From contig CAYMUL010000013.1 in the NCBI GenBank assembly GCA_964393605.1, positions 28,000-91,999 on the forward strand: DNA of 64,000 bases, given 5' to 3'. The translations under genes and the position numbers were made by a program. The notes under the pieces are model-generated. The model made no database searches, had not been told where the DNA came from, and saw nothing but the letters and a program-made list of their open reading frames with translations. The stretch comes from CAYMUL01 sp964393605 (GTDB lineage: Bacteria; Bacteroidota; Ignavibacteria; Ignavibacteriales; Ignavibacteriaceae). This document shows positions 44,053-54,052 of the stretch, piece by piece (within the stretch, counting starts at the first letter, position 1; the number at the start of each line of letters is the position of its first letter).

Positions 44053-47000
44053 TTATTTTATCACCATTAGTTTCTTCACAGCTCGGTAATCGTTTGCTAC
44101 GAGTTCGTACAGATAAACTCCGCTGGATAGTTTGCTTGCATCGAAGTTCACAGAGTATCTGCCAATTTCTTTTTCTTCGTTGACGAGTGTTGCAATTTCT
44201 TTTCCGAGAATATCATACACTTTTAACACAACTCTTCCACTCTTCGGTATTTGATAGTTAATCGTCGTTACCGGATTAAATGGATTCGGATAATTCTGCG
44301 CTAATGCATATTCTGTAATTCCAAGTTTTCCCTTGTACTCTATCGTCTCATACTTCTCTTTTGTTATTACATTATCGTCTGCATACTTTTCTGCTAGTGC
44401 ATATTTGGGTTCGATGTTATCCGTTACTTCCAATACAAGACGGACTGTTCTGTTTCCTATTCCAGTTGTATTTACCTGGTAACCGATATTCTTATGCTGA
44501 AGAAGATTTGCGAGAGTGTAAGTTACTTCGTCATAAGCGCCGAGTAACTGGTTTGTGTTATCATCCACTAACAATACGCGGAACGTAACAAATGAATTTG
44601 CCGTCAGCGTGTTTTGGGCAAAACTTGTATCGGTTATGCCGAACTGAACACTATAATAGAAACTGCTATTGTCTGACAACTGAAACGGTTTTGAAGTTAG
44701 ATAATTATTCAAAGTTGAGACATTTGAGAAACGTACCGATTCTTCAATATCTTTGAAGCCGATAAGTTCATCGTCAACTTTAATATCACCCATGCCGAAA
44801 TAAAATTGCAGTTTATTTTTCGATACAATTCCTTCCCGCCCTTCGCTGATGGAGGTGGTGCTGACTTTGCTCGGGATGTAGTAATACGATTGAATGTTAT
44901 TGCTCTGATTGAAATACATATCAGTCGAATTAGATGTGTTAAATGAAGTCGCAAACATGTTTTCAAAATAATGACCATTGCTAATTTGAATATACTTACC
45001 GGTAGAGTGGAGTGTTTTAATTTGTGAAGAATTCAGCGAGTTATTCACAATTTTGTTCAGTCCATTTTCTTGCCCCCAACCAATAATATAACCGACAGTT
45101 CCACCCGAAAAATTATCCGACCGGTTAATGCTTGCTGAAGTTACATCATTTCCAAACACCCAGTAATGCGTTGTGTTATCGGAGGCAGTGAACAATACTT
45201 TGCTCACCCATCCGGTAGGCTCTTCTCGTTGACCTATCCAACAGATGCGCGCAAGATGATCACTCCAGATGATATGCGAAGGATTAGTATTTAATTGATA
45301 TCCTGGAGATGAAGCAATCTCATGATCGATGATTGGAAATGTAAGATAGTCTGTATTATTTGTTGTAATATTAAGTTGAATCACTGCATAACCGATATGA
45401 CTCATTTCGGGCCAAGCCTCAAAATTATCACGCTGCCAGGTGATCTGAAATTTTGATATGGTTGAAGTGTAGTTGTGATCAAACTGAAGAGAAGGACTAT
45501 ACTGCCGAAATTCAGGAGGATCAAGTTGCGTAATAGTGTTTGGAAATACAACGATGTTTTCATTCGGGAAACCATTTTCTAACTTTCCGGCTACTACCCA
45601 TAATCCTACATCATCACCCAGAGTCTCATTCCATCCAGCTATCCAGCGTTGTTGACTATGATTGACTGTGAATGCAATTACAGGCGATGAATTTTCTTCA
45701 TCAAAGGACACTGGAATGCTAACTACAAATTCATCATCAATAATTGCGTCTGTCGTATAATCAATTAACATCAATCTGATATAGTTAACATTATTATACT
45801 GACATTGATATATCACAAAGATTCTATTTGTTCCAGCATTGCTGAGTGAGGGATTTTTTGAAGGATTTGTAAAAGAAAGGGATTTGGCACCATTCATCAA
45901 AATCCAATCGGCACCATTATTGGTACTTTTTTCATACCAAACTTTACCCATACTCTCATAAACATGGTGCATAACTCCATCGTTTGTTTTTATGAATTTA
46001 CGCTGGCTGCTGTTATCGAAGGCGTCGGTTTGGTTGGAAAGCTGAGTGCCTTTCATGTTGGCATTTACAACTGCATTGTCATTTGTAAATACTACACCTG
46101 TTGTAAGAGAGTCTGCATTCTCGAAGTTTGCATTTGTGCCTGTCCAATTTTGAAAATAAAAATTATGCTGTCTGCCGTTTATGTTTATTGTCTGCGGCGA
46201 GATTGCCTGCACGGAGTAATAGGGTTTGTTTGGTGCAATCTCTTGATTCAAGAAGACGCCTTGATACACATCGCCGTTGTAGTTGGTAGTGTAATCGGGA
46301 TAGAAGGGAGAAGGACGCGATTTAAACTCAAGCTTATCAGGTCCATCATTATCCATTCCACGGTTACGTTTATAGTAATAAAGTAATTCGGGATGTTGAT
46401 AGTAGGGATCTTCGTAATCAATTAACCAAGGGTCTTTGAATTGAATATCTCCGCCATTAACAGAACTTTGCTCAAGCGCATTTTTAACTATAATTCCAGG
46501 ATAGGTGGGATCGAAGTATGATGTTAAAGTATTCGTAAATTCTGTTATGGTGAAGGAGTGGTGATTTTTTACGTCAGTCTTATCATTATTCCAATTATTA
46601 TATTTTTCGTTTGATAATATATTTTGTTCTCCCAATACAGTTTGAGTTGATGTCATCGGAAAATTAAAATCTGAACCTGGTTCTATATCCTCGCCCCAGT
46701 TACTACCTTCCCATAATTTAAGAATACCTGCTTGCTGATCATCACTTAATCGCTGATCCAGTATTACTAATTGTTCTGGCAAAGTATAAAATACACGAAT
46801 TTTGGGTGAGTGTATCTTCCAATAATGGTTATTCGAATTTGAAGATTCAGCTTTCCAAGCAATCCCAAGTGTAAATCTATCATTTTGATCGATAGCCGAT
46901 TTAAATTGGTTTACAAAATTACTTCCAGCATAAAATGTACTAAGTTGTAAAGTCCAATTGCCAGGTGGAGTATTTATTTGACCATCACCTATTGGAGTTG

Positions 47001-47421
47001 ATAGTGTTTTATCTGAGAAATTCCAAAGTGATTGAATATCAAGATTTGTAACCGATAAATCATTCAAACAATTAAAATAGTTTACCTCACTTGTTTGGTA
47101 TGTTTGAAATTCAGCGTAAAATGAGATTTCAATTGCAGAAATGATAGCAACCGATGGAACATCTGTTTCGCTTACATTCCACTGATATATCCCTCTTTTA
47201 TAAGTTGGGGTATTGGTTGTTTTTCCTATTGTATATAATGGGTAACTTGAACCATTATATGTGTACAACCCATCTGATGAACTAGGATTATTAGTCCCTG
47301 CTTTATACAAATCGATTGAGTAATTTGGATAATTCGGTTCATAGATTATTGTTTGTGCGTTTAAGTTTAAAATTATGATTAATGAGAAAATGCATTTTTT
47401 AAGCAATTTAATTTTTTCCAT
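44053..47421 (-). CDS. Very large secreted T9SS cargo protein
   Basis: This 1122-aa protein has an N-terminal signal segment (LLKKCIFSLIIILNLNAQ). The N-terminal ~230 residues are a beta-rich domain (YNGSSYPLYTIGKTT, YQWNVSETDVPSVAII) with a WKAESSNSNNHYWKIHSPKI strand. A long middle part contains W/Y-rich beta segments (WYEKSTNNGADWILMNGA, VIYQCQYNNVNYIRLMLIDY) as in sialidase-like propellers, without a recognisable catalytic site. The C-terminus is a sorting domain (NYPNPFNPVTTINYQIPKSG RVVLKVYDILG) with no palindromic insertion. AAAGGA precedes the ATG. Confidence 0.85.
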   Translation of the reverse strand: MEKIKLLKKCIFSLIIILNLNAQTIIYEPNYPNYSIDLYKAGTNNPSSSDGLYTYNGSSYPLYTIGKTTNTPTYKRGIYQWNVSETDVPSVAIISAIEISFYAEFQTYQTSEVNYFNCLNDLSVTNLDIQSLWNFSDKTLSTPIGDGQINTPPGNWTLQLSTFYAGSNFVNQFKSAIDQNDRFTLGIAWKAESSNSNNHYWKIHSPKIRVFYTLPEQLVILDQRLSDDQQAGILKLWEGSNWGEDIEPGSDFNFPMTSTQTVLGEQNILSNEKYNNWNNDKTDVKNHHSFTITEFTNTLTSYFDPTYPGIIVKNALEQSSVNGGDIQFKDPWLIDYEDPYYQHPELLYYYKRNRGMDNDGPDKLEFKSRPSPFYPDYTTNYNGDVYQGVFLNQEIAPNKPYYSVQAISPQTININGRQHNFYFQNWTGTNANFENADSLTTGVVFTNDNAVVNANMKGTQLSNQTDAFDNSSQRKFIKTNDGVMHHVYESMGKVWYEKSTNNGADWILMNGAKSLSFTNPSKNPSLSNAGTNRIFVIYQCQYNNVNYIRLMLIDYTTDAIIDDEFVVSIPVSFDEENSSPVIAFTVNHSQQRWIAGWNETLGDDVGLWVVAGKLENGFPNENIVVFPNTITQLDPPEFRQYSPSLQFDHNYTSTISKFQITWQRDNFEAWPEMSHIGYAVIQLNITTNNTDYLTFPIIDHEIASSPGYQLNTNPSHIIWSDHLARICWIGQREEPTGWVSKVLFTASDNTTHYWVFGNDVTSASINRSDNFSGGTVGYIIGWGQENGLNKIVNNSLNSSQIKTLHSTGKYIQISNGHYFENMFATSFNTSNSTDMYFNQSNNIQSYYYIPSKVSTTSISEGREGIVSKNKLQFYFGMGDIKVDDELIGFKDIEESVRFSNVSTLNNYLTSKPFQLSDNSSFYYSVQFGITDTSFAQNTLTANSFVTFRVLLVDDNTNQLLGAYDEVTYTLANLLQHKNIGYQVNTTGIGNRTVRLVLEVTDNIEPKYALAEKYADDNVITKEKYETIEYKGKLGITEYALAQNYPNPFNPVTTINYQIPKSGRVVLKVYDILGKEIATLVNEEKEIGRYSVNFDASKLSSGVYLYELVANDYRAVKKLMVIK

Positions 47422-47551
47422 TTTTTTATCCTTTCAATTTTTTATAAATATTTACTTATGTTTGCATATTAAACAAAAAGCTGTTATTCACGAATGTGAA
47501 AAGCAACTACTTCAATTTGTTTGAGTACCCGATAATTTCGGGTTCTTTAGG

Positions 47552-47575
47552 GCAGTGATGCTGCAACATCACTGC
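47552..47575. repeat. Palindrome between two surface-protein genes
   Basis: GCAGTGATG-CTGCAA-CATCACTGC, a 9-bp perfect stem with a 6-nt loop. No T-run on either strand, so its role as a terminator is doubtful. Confidence 0.7.
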
Positions 47576-47618
47576 TCATTTTGATAAATCTGGTGGATTC
47601 ATGTATTTTTCTCCTTTC

Positions 47619-49127
47619 TTAATAATTTTTTCCTTTTAAAATAATCGCCTTTCCAGATGAATAACCAGTAAATGCAATTAATTTATTTATAACGCTGACG
47701 GATAGTAATGCACCGCCAGAAAGATTTACTAGGTCTTTATAGCTTTTCCAATTTATACCATTAAAATGAATAATTTCACCATATGCACCTCCCACATAAA
47801 CATCATTTATGTCATTTGCTCTAACTCCATTTACATGAAATAAGGTTATTGTTTTTAGAGAATCAAAATTCCAAACTGTATCGGTCAGCCTAAATTTCTC
47901 ATAAATGCCTGAACCAACTAAGTAATATTTCCTGTTAGATTGAAACCATATACTGCCTAACGTCCACTTAATCCCTTCTCTGCTTAATTTTTGGGATCTA
48001 TTTTGTATAATTTTTATAACTTCCTTGTCATAACTGTGTAAAATGTTTGACGCAACACATATTACTTCCCACTCATTTGTCTTTTTATTTAAATCTCCCC
48101 AAATATCATTTAAATTTAAACTCGTCCCGCTCTCTATCTTCTTCCAACTGATGCCATCCCAATGCGCGATGTTCCCGCCGTTGCCTACTGCATATAAATC
48201 ATTACTGCTACTGCCCCAAAGTTTGTTGATTGACATTGAGACATTTGAAGGCAAACAATACTTATCTATTTGAATACCATCCTTTAATATAGCAATCTTA
48301 TCACCACTGGAACTGATCCATATCTTTCCATCATCGAATGCAAAAATTGCTTTCGCCGGATATGATGATAGATTTGTGCTTCCGCAAACAGTTGGAAAAT
48401 AAATTCTCTTCAACTCCCACTGATTTCCATCCCAATGCACAGCGTTGTAGGCGTGCGGGTCGGGGTTACCAAGCGAGTCGTTCATGTAAATTTCTCCTAC
48501 TGCCCAAATGTTGTTTTCGTTTATTATTGCAACATCGTAAAGCGTGCTGCTGCTGTGTTGTCCAAATGTAAAAGTTTGCCACGTAAAGTTGTGGCTTGTT
48601 GTATCCATTGTTACGGTTGTTGCTTCAGCGGCTTTTAGTTCACCGGATTTGTTTATCCACTCCGCTTTAAACTTGTAGCTTCGTTTTGGTAAAAGACTAT
48701 CGATGAATAGTAAAGTATCTGCCGTTGTTAAGTTTATTACCTGTCTTACTTTTTCTTCACCGTTGTTTTCACTCTGCTTTAGCGTAACAGCGGCGGGGAG
48801 AGTAATGTTTTCTACTTTCAAATTAATCCAGGCTTCAATGCAGCTTGCGTCTTCTACGGAAAGAGTTATTGCGCCGTTATCTTTAGGTGGTTCGTTGGTG
48901 TTGCAGCTGAAGAAGAGTAAGAGTAAGGGTAAGTGTAAGAGTAAGAGTAAGTGTAAGTGTAAGTGTAAGGGAATATGAAAAAGTTTGGTTAGTCCATAGA
49001 ATTTTATGTCGCCGGACAGAGATGGGCGGTGAGATGATTTTGAAAAAGTATTTTTTATTTGACGAATCATTCTATCACTAATTTCTTTCTTAACTGAAAT
49101 TGAAAAACTTTTGTGCAAATCTAACAA
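47619..49127 (-). CDS. Surface lipoprotein with beta-propeller, repeat-encoded signal peptide
   Basis: A 502-codon frame; the real start is uncertain (ATG at 49127 or 49070). The hydrophobic core of the signal peptide is an L-X dipeptide repeat (PLHLHLHLLLLLHLPLLLL) ending in the lipobox FFSC, encoded by nine 6-bp units (48916-48969). After Cys come a fibronectin-like domain (residues ~80-175, TLPAAVTLKQSENN...YKFKAEWINKSG) and a propeller (~185-500) of blades like LWGSSSNDLYAVGNGGNI and HWDGISWKKIES. A role in surface display is inferred; no catalytic residues. Confidence 0.82.
   Translation of the reverse strand: MLDLHKSFSISVKKEISDRMIRQIKNTFSKSSHRPSLSGDIKFYGLTKLFHIPLHLHLHLLLLLHLPLLLLFFSCNTNEPPKDNGAITLSVEDASCIEAWINLKVENITLPAAVTLKQSENNGEEKVRQVINLTTADTLLFIDSLLPKRSYKFKAEWINKSGELKAAEATTVTMDTTSHNFTWQTFTFGQHSSSTLYDVAIINENNIWAVGEIYMNDSLGNPDPHAYNAVHWDGNQWELKRIYFPTVCGSTNLSSYPAKAIFAFDDGKIWISSSGDKIAILKDGIQIDKYCLPSNVSMSINKLWGSSSNDLYAVGNGGNIAHWDGISWKKIESGTSLNLNDIWGDLNKKTNEWEVICVASNILHSYDKEVIKIIQNRSQKLSREGIKWTLGSIWFQSNRKYYLVGSGIYEKFRLTDTVWNFDSLKTITLFHVNGVRANDINDVYVGGAYGEIIHFNGINWKSYKDLVNLSGGALLSVSVINKLIAFTGYSSGKAIILKGKNY
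48916..48969. repeat. Nine tandem hexanucleotides inside a lipoprotein signal sequence
   Basis: Nine direct units of NGTAAG on the plus strand (A,A,G,T,A,A,T,T,T as first base), read on the minus strand as TTA-CNC codon pairs. Each unit adds two residues (Leu plus His, Leu or Pro), so unit number changes length in frame. Confidence 0.95.
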
Positions 49128-49481
49128 ATAAAAAAAAGCGGCGCATCGGTATGATTACCTATTAGGTTACACACCCAAATTTCGCATAATGCCCTCGACA
49201 ACTTTCAATATTTCACTTCACCGAACTACATTCGGCGGTATGAAATCGTGAAAATTGTTTTAAAATAGCTTGCCAATGTTTTATTGGAGCGAACGCAATT
49301 TACATTCTCAACTCCTCATCGATTGAAGAAACAACTTCATTCGAAGTTGGTTTGATGTTGATGTTGGTGTAATATGGTTAACAGACTAAAGTCTGTTCTA
49401 CGGTTCTGTTCTACCAAAAAAAAAGGTCGAGCATTCGCTCGACCTAATTATTAATTATTCATTACTATTTGTTAAATAATT
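49128..49481. other. Gene-free spacer with repeat palindrome and terminator
   Basis: It contains AACAGACTAAAGTCTGTT (49380-49397) and the minus-strand terminator at 49416-49444. The rest (49128-49379) has no recognised gene or hairpin of note. Confidence 0.7.
49416..49444 (-). terminator. Terminator of the 1125-aa T9SS gene
   Basis: On the minus strand, GGTCGAGC-GAAT-GCTCGACC is followed by nine Ts, 38 nt after the stop of the gene at 49482. Confidence 0.88.
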
Positions 49482-52400
49482 TTACTTCAAGACTGTCATC
49501 TTCTTAGTAATAGTATTGCCGTTGAAGTTCAAACGATAAACATAATTTCCGCTTGCAAATTTTTCGGCGTTGAATTCAACACTGTATTCGCCTGCAGTTT
49601 GCATTTCGTTCACAAGTTCAACAATTTTTTCTCCGAGTAAATTGTAAATCGAAAGAGTTACAATTCCGTTTTCCGGAAGTGTATATTTTATATTCGTAAC
49701 CGGGTTGAACGGATTCGGGAAATTTTGTTCGAGATTGAAACTTGTCGGTAAAAGATTATCAACTAAAACTTCATCACTATAACTTGAGCGACCATCGAAG
49801 TCTATTTGTCTTAATCTATACACAACTTTCTCTGCGCCGAGCGAAGAAACATCATCGCTGAAGGTATAAGATTTCGGCGAGGTTGTAGTTCCAAATCCGT
49901 TTTTAAAACCGACAGTAATGAAGTGTGCATCGTTATCGCCTTTGATAACTTTTCTTTCAACTTCAAAACCACGGTTGTTGGTTTCGGTTGCGGTTTCCCA
50001 ATTCAAAATAACTTTGCCTTGAGATTGAGTTGCAGTGAAAGAAGAGAATTCAACCGGAATAACACTCGGATGCTGGCTCATAAGTAATGCACCGCCGCCG
50101 CCGACAGCAATACCAACGTTAGCATCGCCGAGGAAACGAACAGCATTCATATTGAATGCACCGGCTGGTAACAAATCTGCAACCCAAGTTGCGCCGTCAT
50201 TCGAAGTTTTGAATAAGCCGTTTGAAGTTGCCGCCCATGCCCAGGAAGTTCCTTGTACATATTCTAAACCTTGAACACTTTCCATCGAAGTAGCTTGAGC
50301 AGTCCAATTCACTCCGCCGTTTGTAGAGCGGTTGATTGTAGTAGTGTTATTCCAAAAACCTGCTAAGCCCGCACCATTGACAGAACTGAATGCGATCGTT
50401 CCTGAATTTTGTAATGTAGTTGTTCCAAAATCCCAAGGACCATCTGGACCGCTAACAGATTTGTACACTCTGTTTGCAGTTGTGGCAGTTCCCGAACTTC
50501 CGCATCCAAACCAAAGAACATTTCCAATTCTATAAAATGAACCGTTAGCACCGAAAACATTTGTTGCCGGTTGTGTTGGTCTGTTTGCTGTCAGTGCCCA
50601 CGTAGCACCTCCGTCAGTTGATTTTACGATATGAAATAATCCGCCTGTTGGATCGCTTTGAGCCCAAAGAAGAGTTGAAGAAATATTATCTACAAAATTG
50701 AACCAAACGCCTGCCGCAGTATAAACTTGAGTCCAGTTAGTTCCACCATTTGTTGTTCTCATAATTTTTCCGTCACCTGCGCTAGGACCTAAAGAAACAA
50801 TAGCAGTCTGTGCATCAAGTGCGGCGATGGAGTAAGCACCTTCGCCCGCATTACCAGCGGCAACCCAATTTTGTCCGCCGTCGGTTGTTCGTTTAACGTC
50901 GCCGTTATTGGCGCAAACCCACATAACAGATTGAGAGACAATGTCCACTCCCCAAAGATCACCGGTGGTTCCGCTTGGAACTTGCACCCAATTATATTGT
51001 GCGCCACCGGAACTGATTGTAAATGTTCCGTTGCTGAGATCATTCATGCTTGCGTTTGAGGCATCTGATACTCTTACCTTACATTGAGTTGATGGAGTGT
51101 TTGGAACCGTCCAAGCGTAAGAGCCAGAACCGGCGGCAACACTTGCAGCAATTTGAATCCAACTTGTTCCGTTGTTAGTTGAGTATTCTATTTTAACATT
51201 TGTAATGTTAGATGTGGACCATGTAATATTTTTGTTAGAATTGATCGCCCAGTTTTCACCGCCATCGGGAGAAACAACTGTAACGCTTTGAGCAGTTGAG
51301 GAAAACGTCAACTCGCCGATCCAGCTTCCCCAAGTATTTGTTGCGGCAACATATTCAGTTAAGATATAAATTTTTCCTGAACTAGGATCAGTCCATGCGC
51401 CGTTATAATCGCCCCAGCGATTTCTGCTTCCACCAAAAGTTTTATAATAATAACCTGCACCGACTTTTAACAATTTGCTGCCTGTGAGTGCGGTTCCACC
51501 GGCTGGTAAAGATGTGTAGTAAGCACCCATATATTCTGTAGATGCAGAGCGAGAATATGTAAGCACTATATTATTATCAGGATCGACTGCAAGCGCAGGA
51601 TAAGTGTGGAAGTAAGTATCTGCGCCCATTGCTTTATCGTCAACGGCAGTATTTGTAGAAACATTTAGTGAAGCATATCGTACGCTTGAATAAGCACCGC
51701 CTGTTCCACTTTTAACGGAATGAATTAGATGAAGAATTCCATTTTTGAAAACCGGTTCGTTACGTAAGTGGCTTGCGCCTCCGTCTATGGTTTGTGTTCC
51801 ACCTAGTTGTCCGGCATCCGGCGGATCGGTATATGCGGCAACAGGAACTTCGACAACAGTTAATGATGGCGATGTTAACGGGCTTGTTAATTTGTAAAGA
51901 AGGAAATAATTTCCTGTAACGTATGGTGAACGACAAGCAAGGTAATATGTAGATGATGGGGACATTGTTCTTGAAGGACGAAGACCGAAAATTCCCACTC
52001 CGCCTGAAGTTTTGATATCCCAAAGATCTTTATAATTCACAACACCTGGAGTTGAAGCGTAAAGTTCAGATTTATTTATGATTCTGAGTTTTACATAATT
52101 CCATGCGGAAGAAAAAGTAAATTGGTTAGAAGTAATGTAGATAGCGTTTTCATCATACCCGACGCCCTGATAGTCGCCCCAGTTACCGGCATTTGTTGTA
52201 CCGTTGAGGGAACTATTGAAAGCGTAGTTATGCCAAACACCTGTTGGAATGGAATCATCGGAAACAGAAACTAAAAAATATCCTGTTGAAGAACCGAGAT
52301 GTAACCAAACCATCACCCATCTTTTAGAAAATTGATCGTAGATAACTTTGGGATCGAATGGGTCTGCACCGGAAAGTGTTGAAGAATACCATGAAGAAGC

Positions 52401-52859
52401 TTCGATAGTTTTTTCGACGACACCTGCTTTCGTCATAATTCTGAATCGGCTATTAACCATTGCAATAATGTGAGTAGGACCCACGGCAAGAATTGGATCC
52501 GGCGGAATATAGTAACCTTGATCGGGTACTCCGACGAAATTATTAGAGAGGACGAAATCTCCCGATGATACTTCATACTGCTGATTGCTGATGGTCGGAT
52601 CGATTGTATAATTTGATCCTTCACCTCCGAGCGGTGCAGTATCGAATGAAGGATTCGGAAGAAACCCTTGAGTGAAAATATTTTTCATCGGTTTGGGATT
52701 GAAGGTTCTTCCTTGTTTTAATCCATCTGTAAATGAATTTGTATTAACAACAACTCCGCTCGATACTGAACCGTTTGCAGGTCCCTGGAATATCTGTGCG
52801 AATGAAATTGTCATACACCAAAGGAAGATAAAGACTGTTAGTTGTATAGCTTTGCGCAT
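49482..52859 (-). CDS. Large secreted T9SS protein with propeller and YCF48-like repeats
   Basis: This 1125-aa protein has a signal peptide (AIQLTVFIFLWCMTISFA-Q) and a strong AAGGAG site before the ATG. The N-terminal ~530 residues contain a propeller-like region opening with GYYIPPDPILAVGPTHIIAM. A Kre9/Ig-like domain (VTVVSPDGGENWAINSN, ~540-640) and YCF48/BNR-type repeats follow (VMWVCANNGDVKRTTDGGQN, TNGGTNWTQVY, STDGGATWALT, ~650-960). The C-terminus has a fibronectin-like QGKVILNWETATETNNRGFE domain and a sorting domain (NFPNPFNPVTNIKYTLPENG) without the palindrome. No catalytic motif is recognised. Confidence 0.88.
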   Translation of the reverse strand: MRKAIQLTVFIFLWCMTISFAQIFQGPANGSVSSGVVVNTNSFTDGLKQGRTFNPKPMKNIFTQGFLPNPSFDTAPLGGEGSNYTIDPTISNQQYEVSSGDFVLSNNFVGVPDQGYYIPPDPILAVGPTHIIAMVNSRFRIMTKAGVVEKTIEASSWYSSTLSGADPFDPKVIYDQFSKRWVMVWLHLGSSTGYFLVSVSDDSIPTGVWHNYAFNSSLNGTTNAGNWGDYQGVGYDENAIYITSNQFTFSSAWNYVKLRIINKSELYASTPGVVNYKDLWDIKTSGGVGIFGLRPSRTMSPSSTYYLACRSPYVTGNYFLLYKLTSPLTSPSLTVVEVPVAAYTDPPDAGQLGGTQTIDGGASHLRNEPVFKNGILHLIHSVKSGTGGAYSSVRYASLNVSTNTAVDDKAMGADTYFHTYPALAVDPDNNIVLTYSRSASTEYMGAYYTSLPAGGTALTGSKLLKVGAGYYYKTFGGSRNRWGDYNGAWTDPSSGKIYILTEYVAATNTWGSWIGELTFSSTAQSVTVVSPDGGENWAINSNKNITWSTSNITNVKIEYSTNNGTSWIQIAASVAAGSGSYAWTVPNTPSTQCKVRVSDASNASMNDLSNGTFTISSGGAQYNWVQVPSGTTGDLWGVDIVSQSVMWVCANNGDVKRTTDGGQNWVAAGNAGEGAYSIAALDAQTAIVSLGPSAGDGKIMRTTNGGTNWTQVYTAAGVWFNFVDNISSTLLWAQSDPTGGLFHIVKSTDGGATWALTANRPTQPATNVFGANGSFYRIGNVLWFGCGSSGTATTANRVYKSVSGPDGPWDFGTTTLQNSGTIAFSSVNGAGLAGFWNNTTTINRSTNGGVNWTAQATSMESVQGLEYVQGTSWAWAATSNGLFKTSNDGATWVADLLPAGAFNMNAVRFLGDANVGIAVGGGGALLMSQHPSVIPVEFSSFTATQSQGKVILNWETATETNNRGFEVERKVIKGDNDAHFITVGFKNGFGTTTSPKSYTFSDDVSSLGAEKVVYRLRQIDFDGRSSYSDEVLVDNLLPTSFNLEQNFPNPFNPVTNIKYTLPENGIVTLSIYNLLGEKIVELVNEMQTAGEYSVEFNAEKFASGNYVYRLNFNGNTITKKMTVLK

Positions 52860-53034
52860 ATATCTCCTTGTTTAATTAGTTAGTTGTAAAATTTCGTTCC
52901 AATTATAAAAAGTTTTTTGTAGATAAACTATATTATTCTTGTGCTATGCAACAAGAAATTTTTTTGCGAAAATTAATAGCGGTAATAGTTGCTTTCCGGA
53001 AATTTTCAAGAGATAAAAAGAGATTTCTAATAGC

Positions 53035-53553
53035 TTAAACAATGTCGAATTCTTTTGCGTACCGAACTGTGCCGCTTACATTTTTCAATCCGTCTTTTGC
53101 GAGTTCAATAGCCATGAAAACATTGGAAGGAACTTCGAATGGGGGTTTGATATTCCATTTCTCTGCAGGTAAAAATCCGAAGCGCGGATAATAATTTTCA
53201 TGTCCTAAAACGATTACAGATTTGTAACCTAATTCTTTTGCGCGCGTAAGCCCGCTATTAACAAGCATTCCGCCGATTCCACATCTCTGGAATTTCGGAT
53301 GAACAGCCATCGGCGCGAGTGCAAGACTTTCATGTTCCGCGTTATCGTTAATGATTTTTATTTTTGTAAAGAGAATATGTCCGATAATTTTAGCTTCATG
53401 AATTGCAACCAAAGAAAGTTGGGGAATGAATGCATCGCTCTGCCGCAATAAGTCAACAAGTTTTGCTTCGCTTTCCTGTCCAAACGCAAGTGAGTTTAAA
53501 TTGTGAACATCATCGTAATCGCTTTCTATTTCTTGTCGAATATCAATAACCAT
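53035..53553 (-). CDS. YhbS-like GNAT N-acetyltransferase
   Basis: This 172-aa GNAT protein has a CoA-binding loop in FQRCGIGGMLVNSGL (motif A) and a VIVLGHENYYPRFGF segment characteristic of the YhbS subgroup. It opens with VIDIRQEIESDYDDVHNLNS. The acceptor is unknown. It is the last of a minus-strand group of small genes (53035-54514). Confidence 0.9.
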   Translation of the reverse strand: MVIDIRQEIESDYDDVHNLNSLAFGQESEAKLVDLLRQSDAFIPQLSLVAIHEAKIIGHILFTKIKIINDNAEHESLALAPMAVHPKFQRCGIGGMLVNSGLTRAKELGYKSVIVLGHENYYPRFGFLPAEKWNIKPPFEVPSNVFMAIELAKDGLKNVSGTVRYAKEFDIV

Positions 53554-53632
53554 TTTTTATTTCCAATTGTTGTTAGTGTTGAAAAAAAATCTTTCTTCGA
53601 ATATAATTAGAGATTTAGGAATCATAACGAAC

Positions 53633-54010
53633 TTACTTTTCATCTTCTGCGAATGTTAAAACATAACCGTTTGGGTCTTCAATCGAAAATTCTGTGGCAC
53701 CGTAAAAAGTTTTTTCGAGTCCTTTTATTACTTTTACTTTTGTGTGAATGCGTTCGAAGAATTTTCTTATCTCTTTAATTTGTATGTAAAGCAAAAGTGA
53801 ACCGCCGTTTTGCCGCGTGATCATTGGCAATTCATCAGCAAGACTTTCGAAAGACTGAAACATGAACGTAACATTTCCGCAAGTCATCATTGCCCAAACG
53901 AAATCGCCTTGCTCGGGAACGGTTGCAATTACATTAAATCCCAATTGCTTATAAAATTCAATTGTGAGAGTTATATCTTTCACAAAAATGTTCGGCGAAA
54001 CTGATTCCAT
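53633..54010 (-). CDS. Glyoxalase/VOC-superfamily protein
   Basis: This 125-aa VOC-fold protein opens with SPNIFVKDITLTIEFYKQLGF and has FVWAMMTCGNVTFMFQS and TEFSIEDPNGYVLTFAED. The terminal GYVLTFAE carries a likely metal-binding Glu, but the first His is not obvious. Bleomycin-resistance or dioxygenase-like functions cannot be told apart. Confidence 0.87.
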   Translation of the reverse strand: MESVSPNIFVKDITLTIEFYKQLGFNVIATVPEQGDFVWAMMTCGNVTFMFQSFESLADELPMITRQNGGSLLLYIQIKEIRKFFERIHTKVKVIKGLEKTFYGATEFSIEDPNGYVLTFAEDEK

Positions 54011-54052
54011 TTATTTTTCCTTTAAGTTGTTTTCGAAAAGTTTTATCGCGAC

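Noticed and set aside
45964..46386. A 140-codon plus-strand frame
   Set aside because: Antisense to the 1122-aa T9SS gene; no recognisable domain or ribosome site.
48916..48969. Frame-switching phase-variable tract
   Set aside because: The unit is 6 bp, so slippage changes length by two codons and cannot switch the reading frame; kept only as a length-variation candidate.
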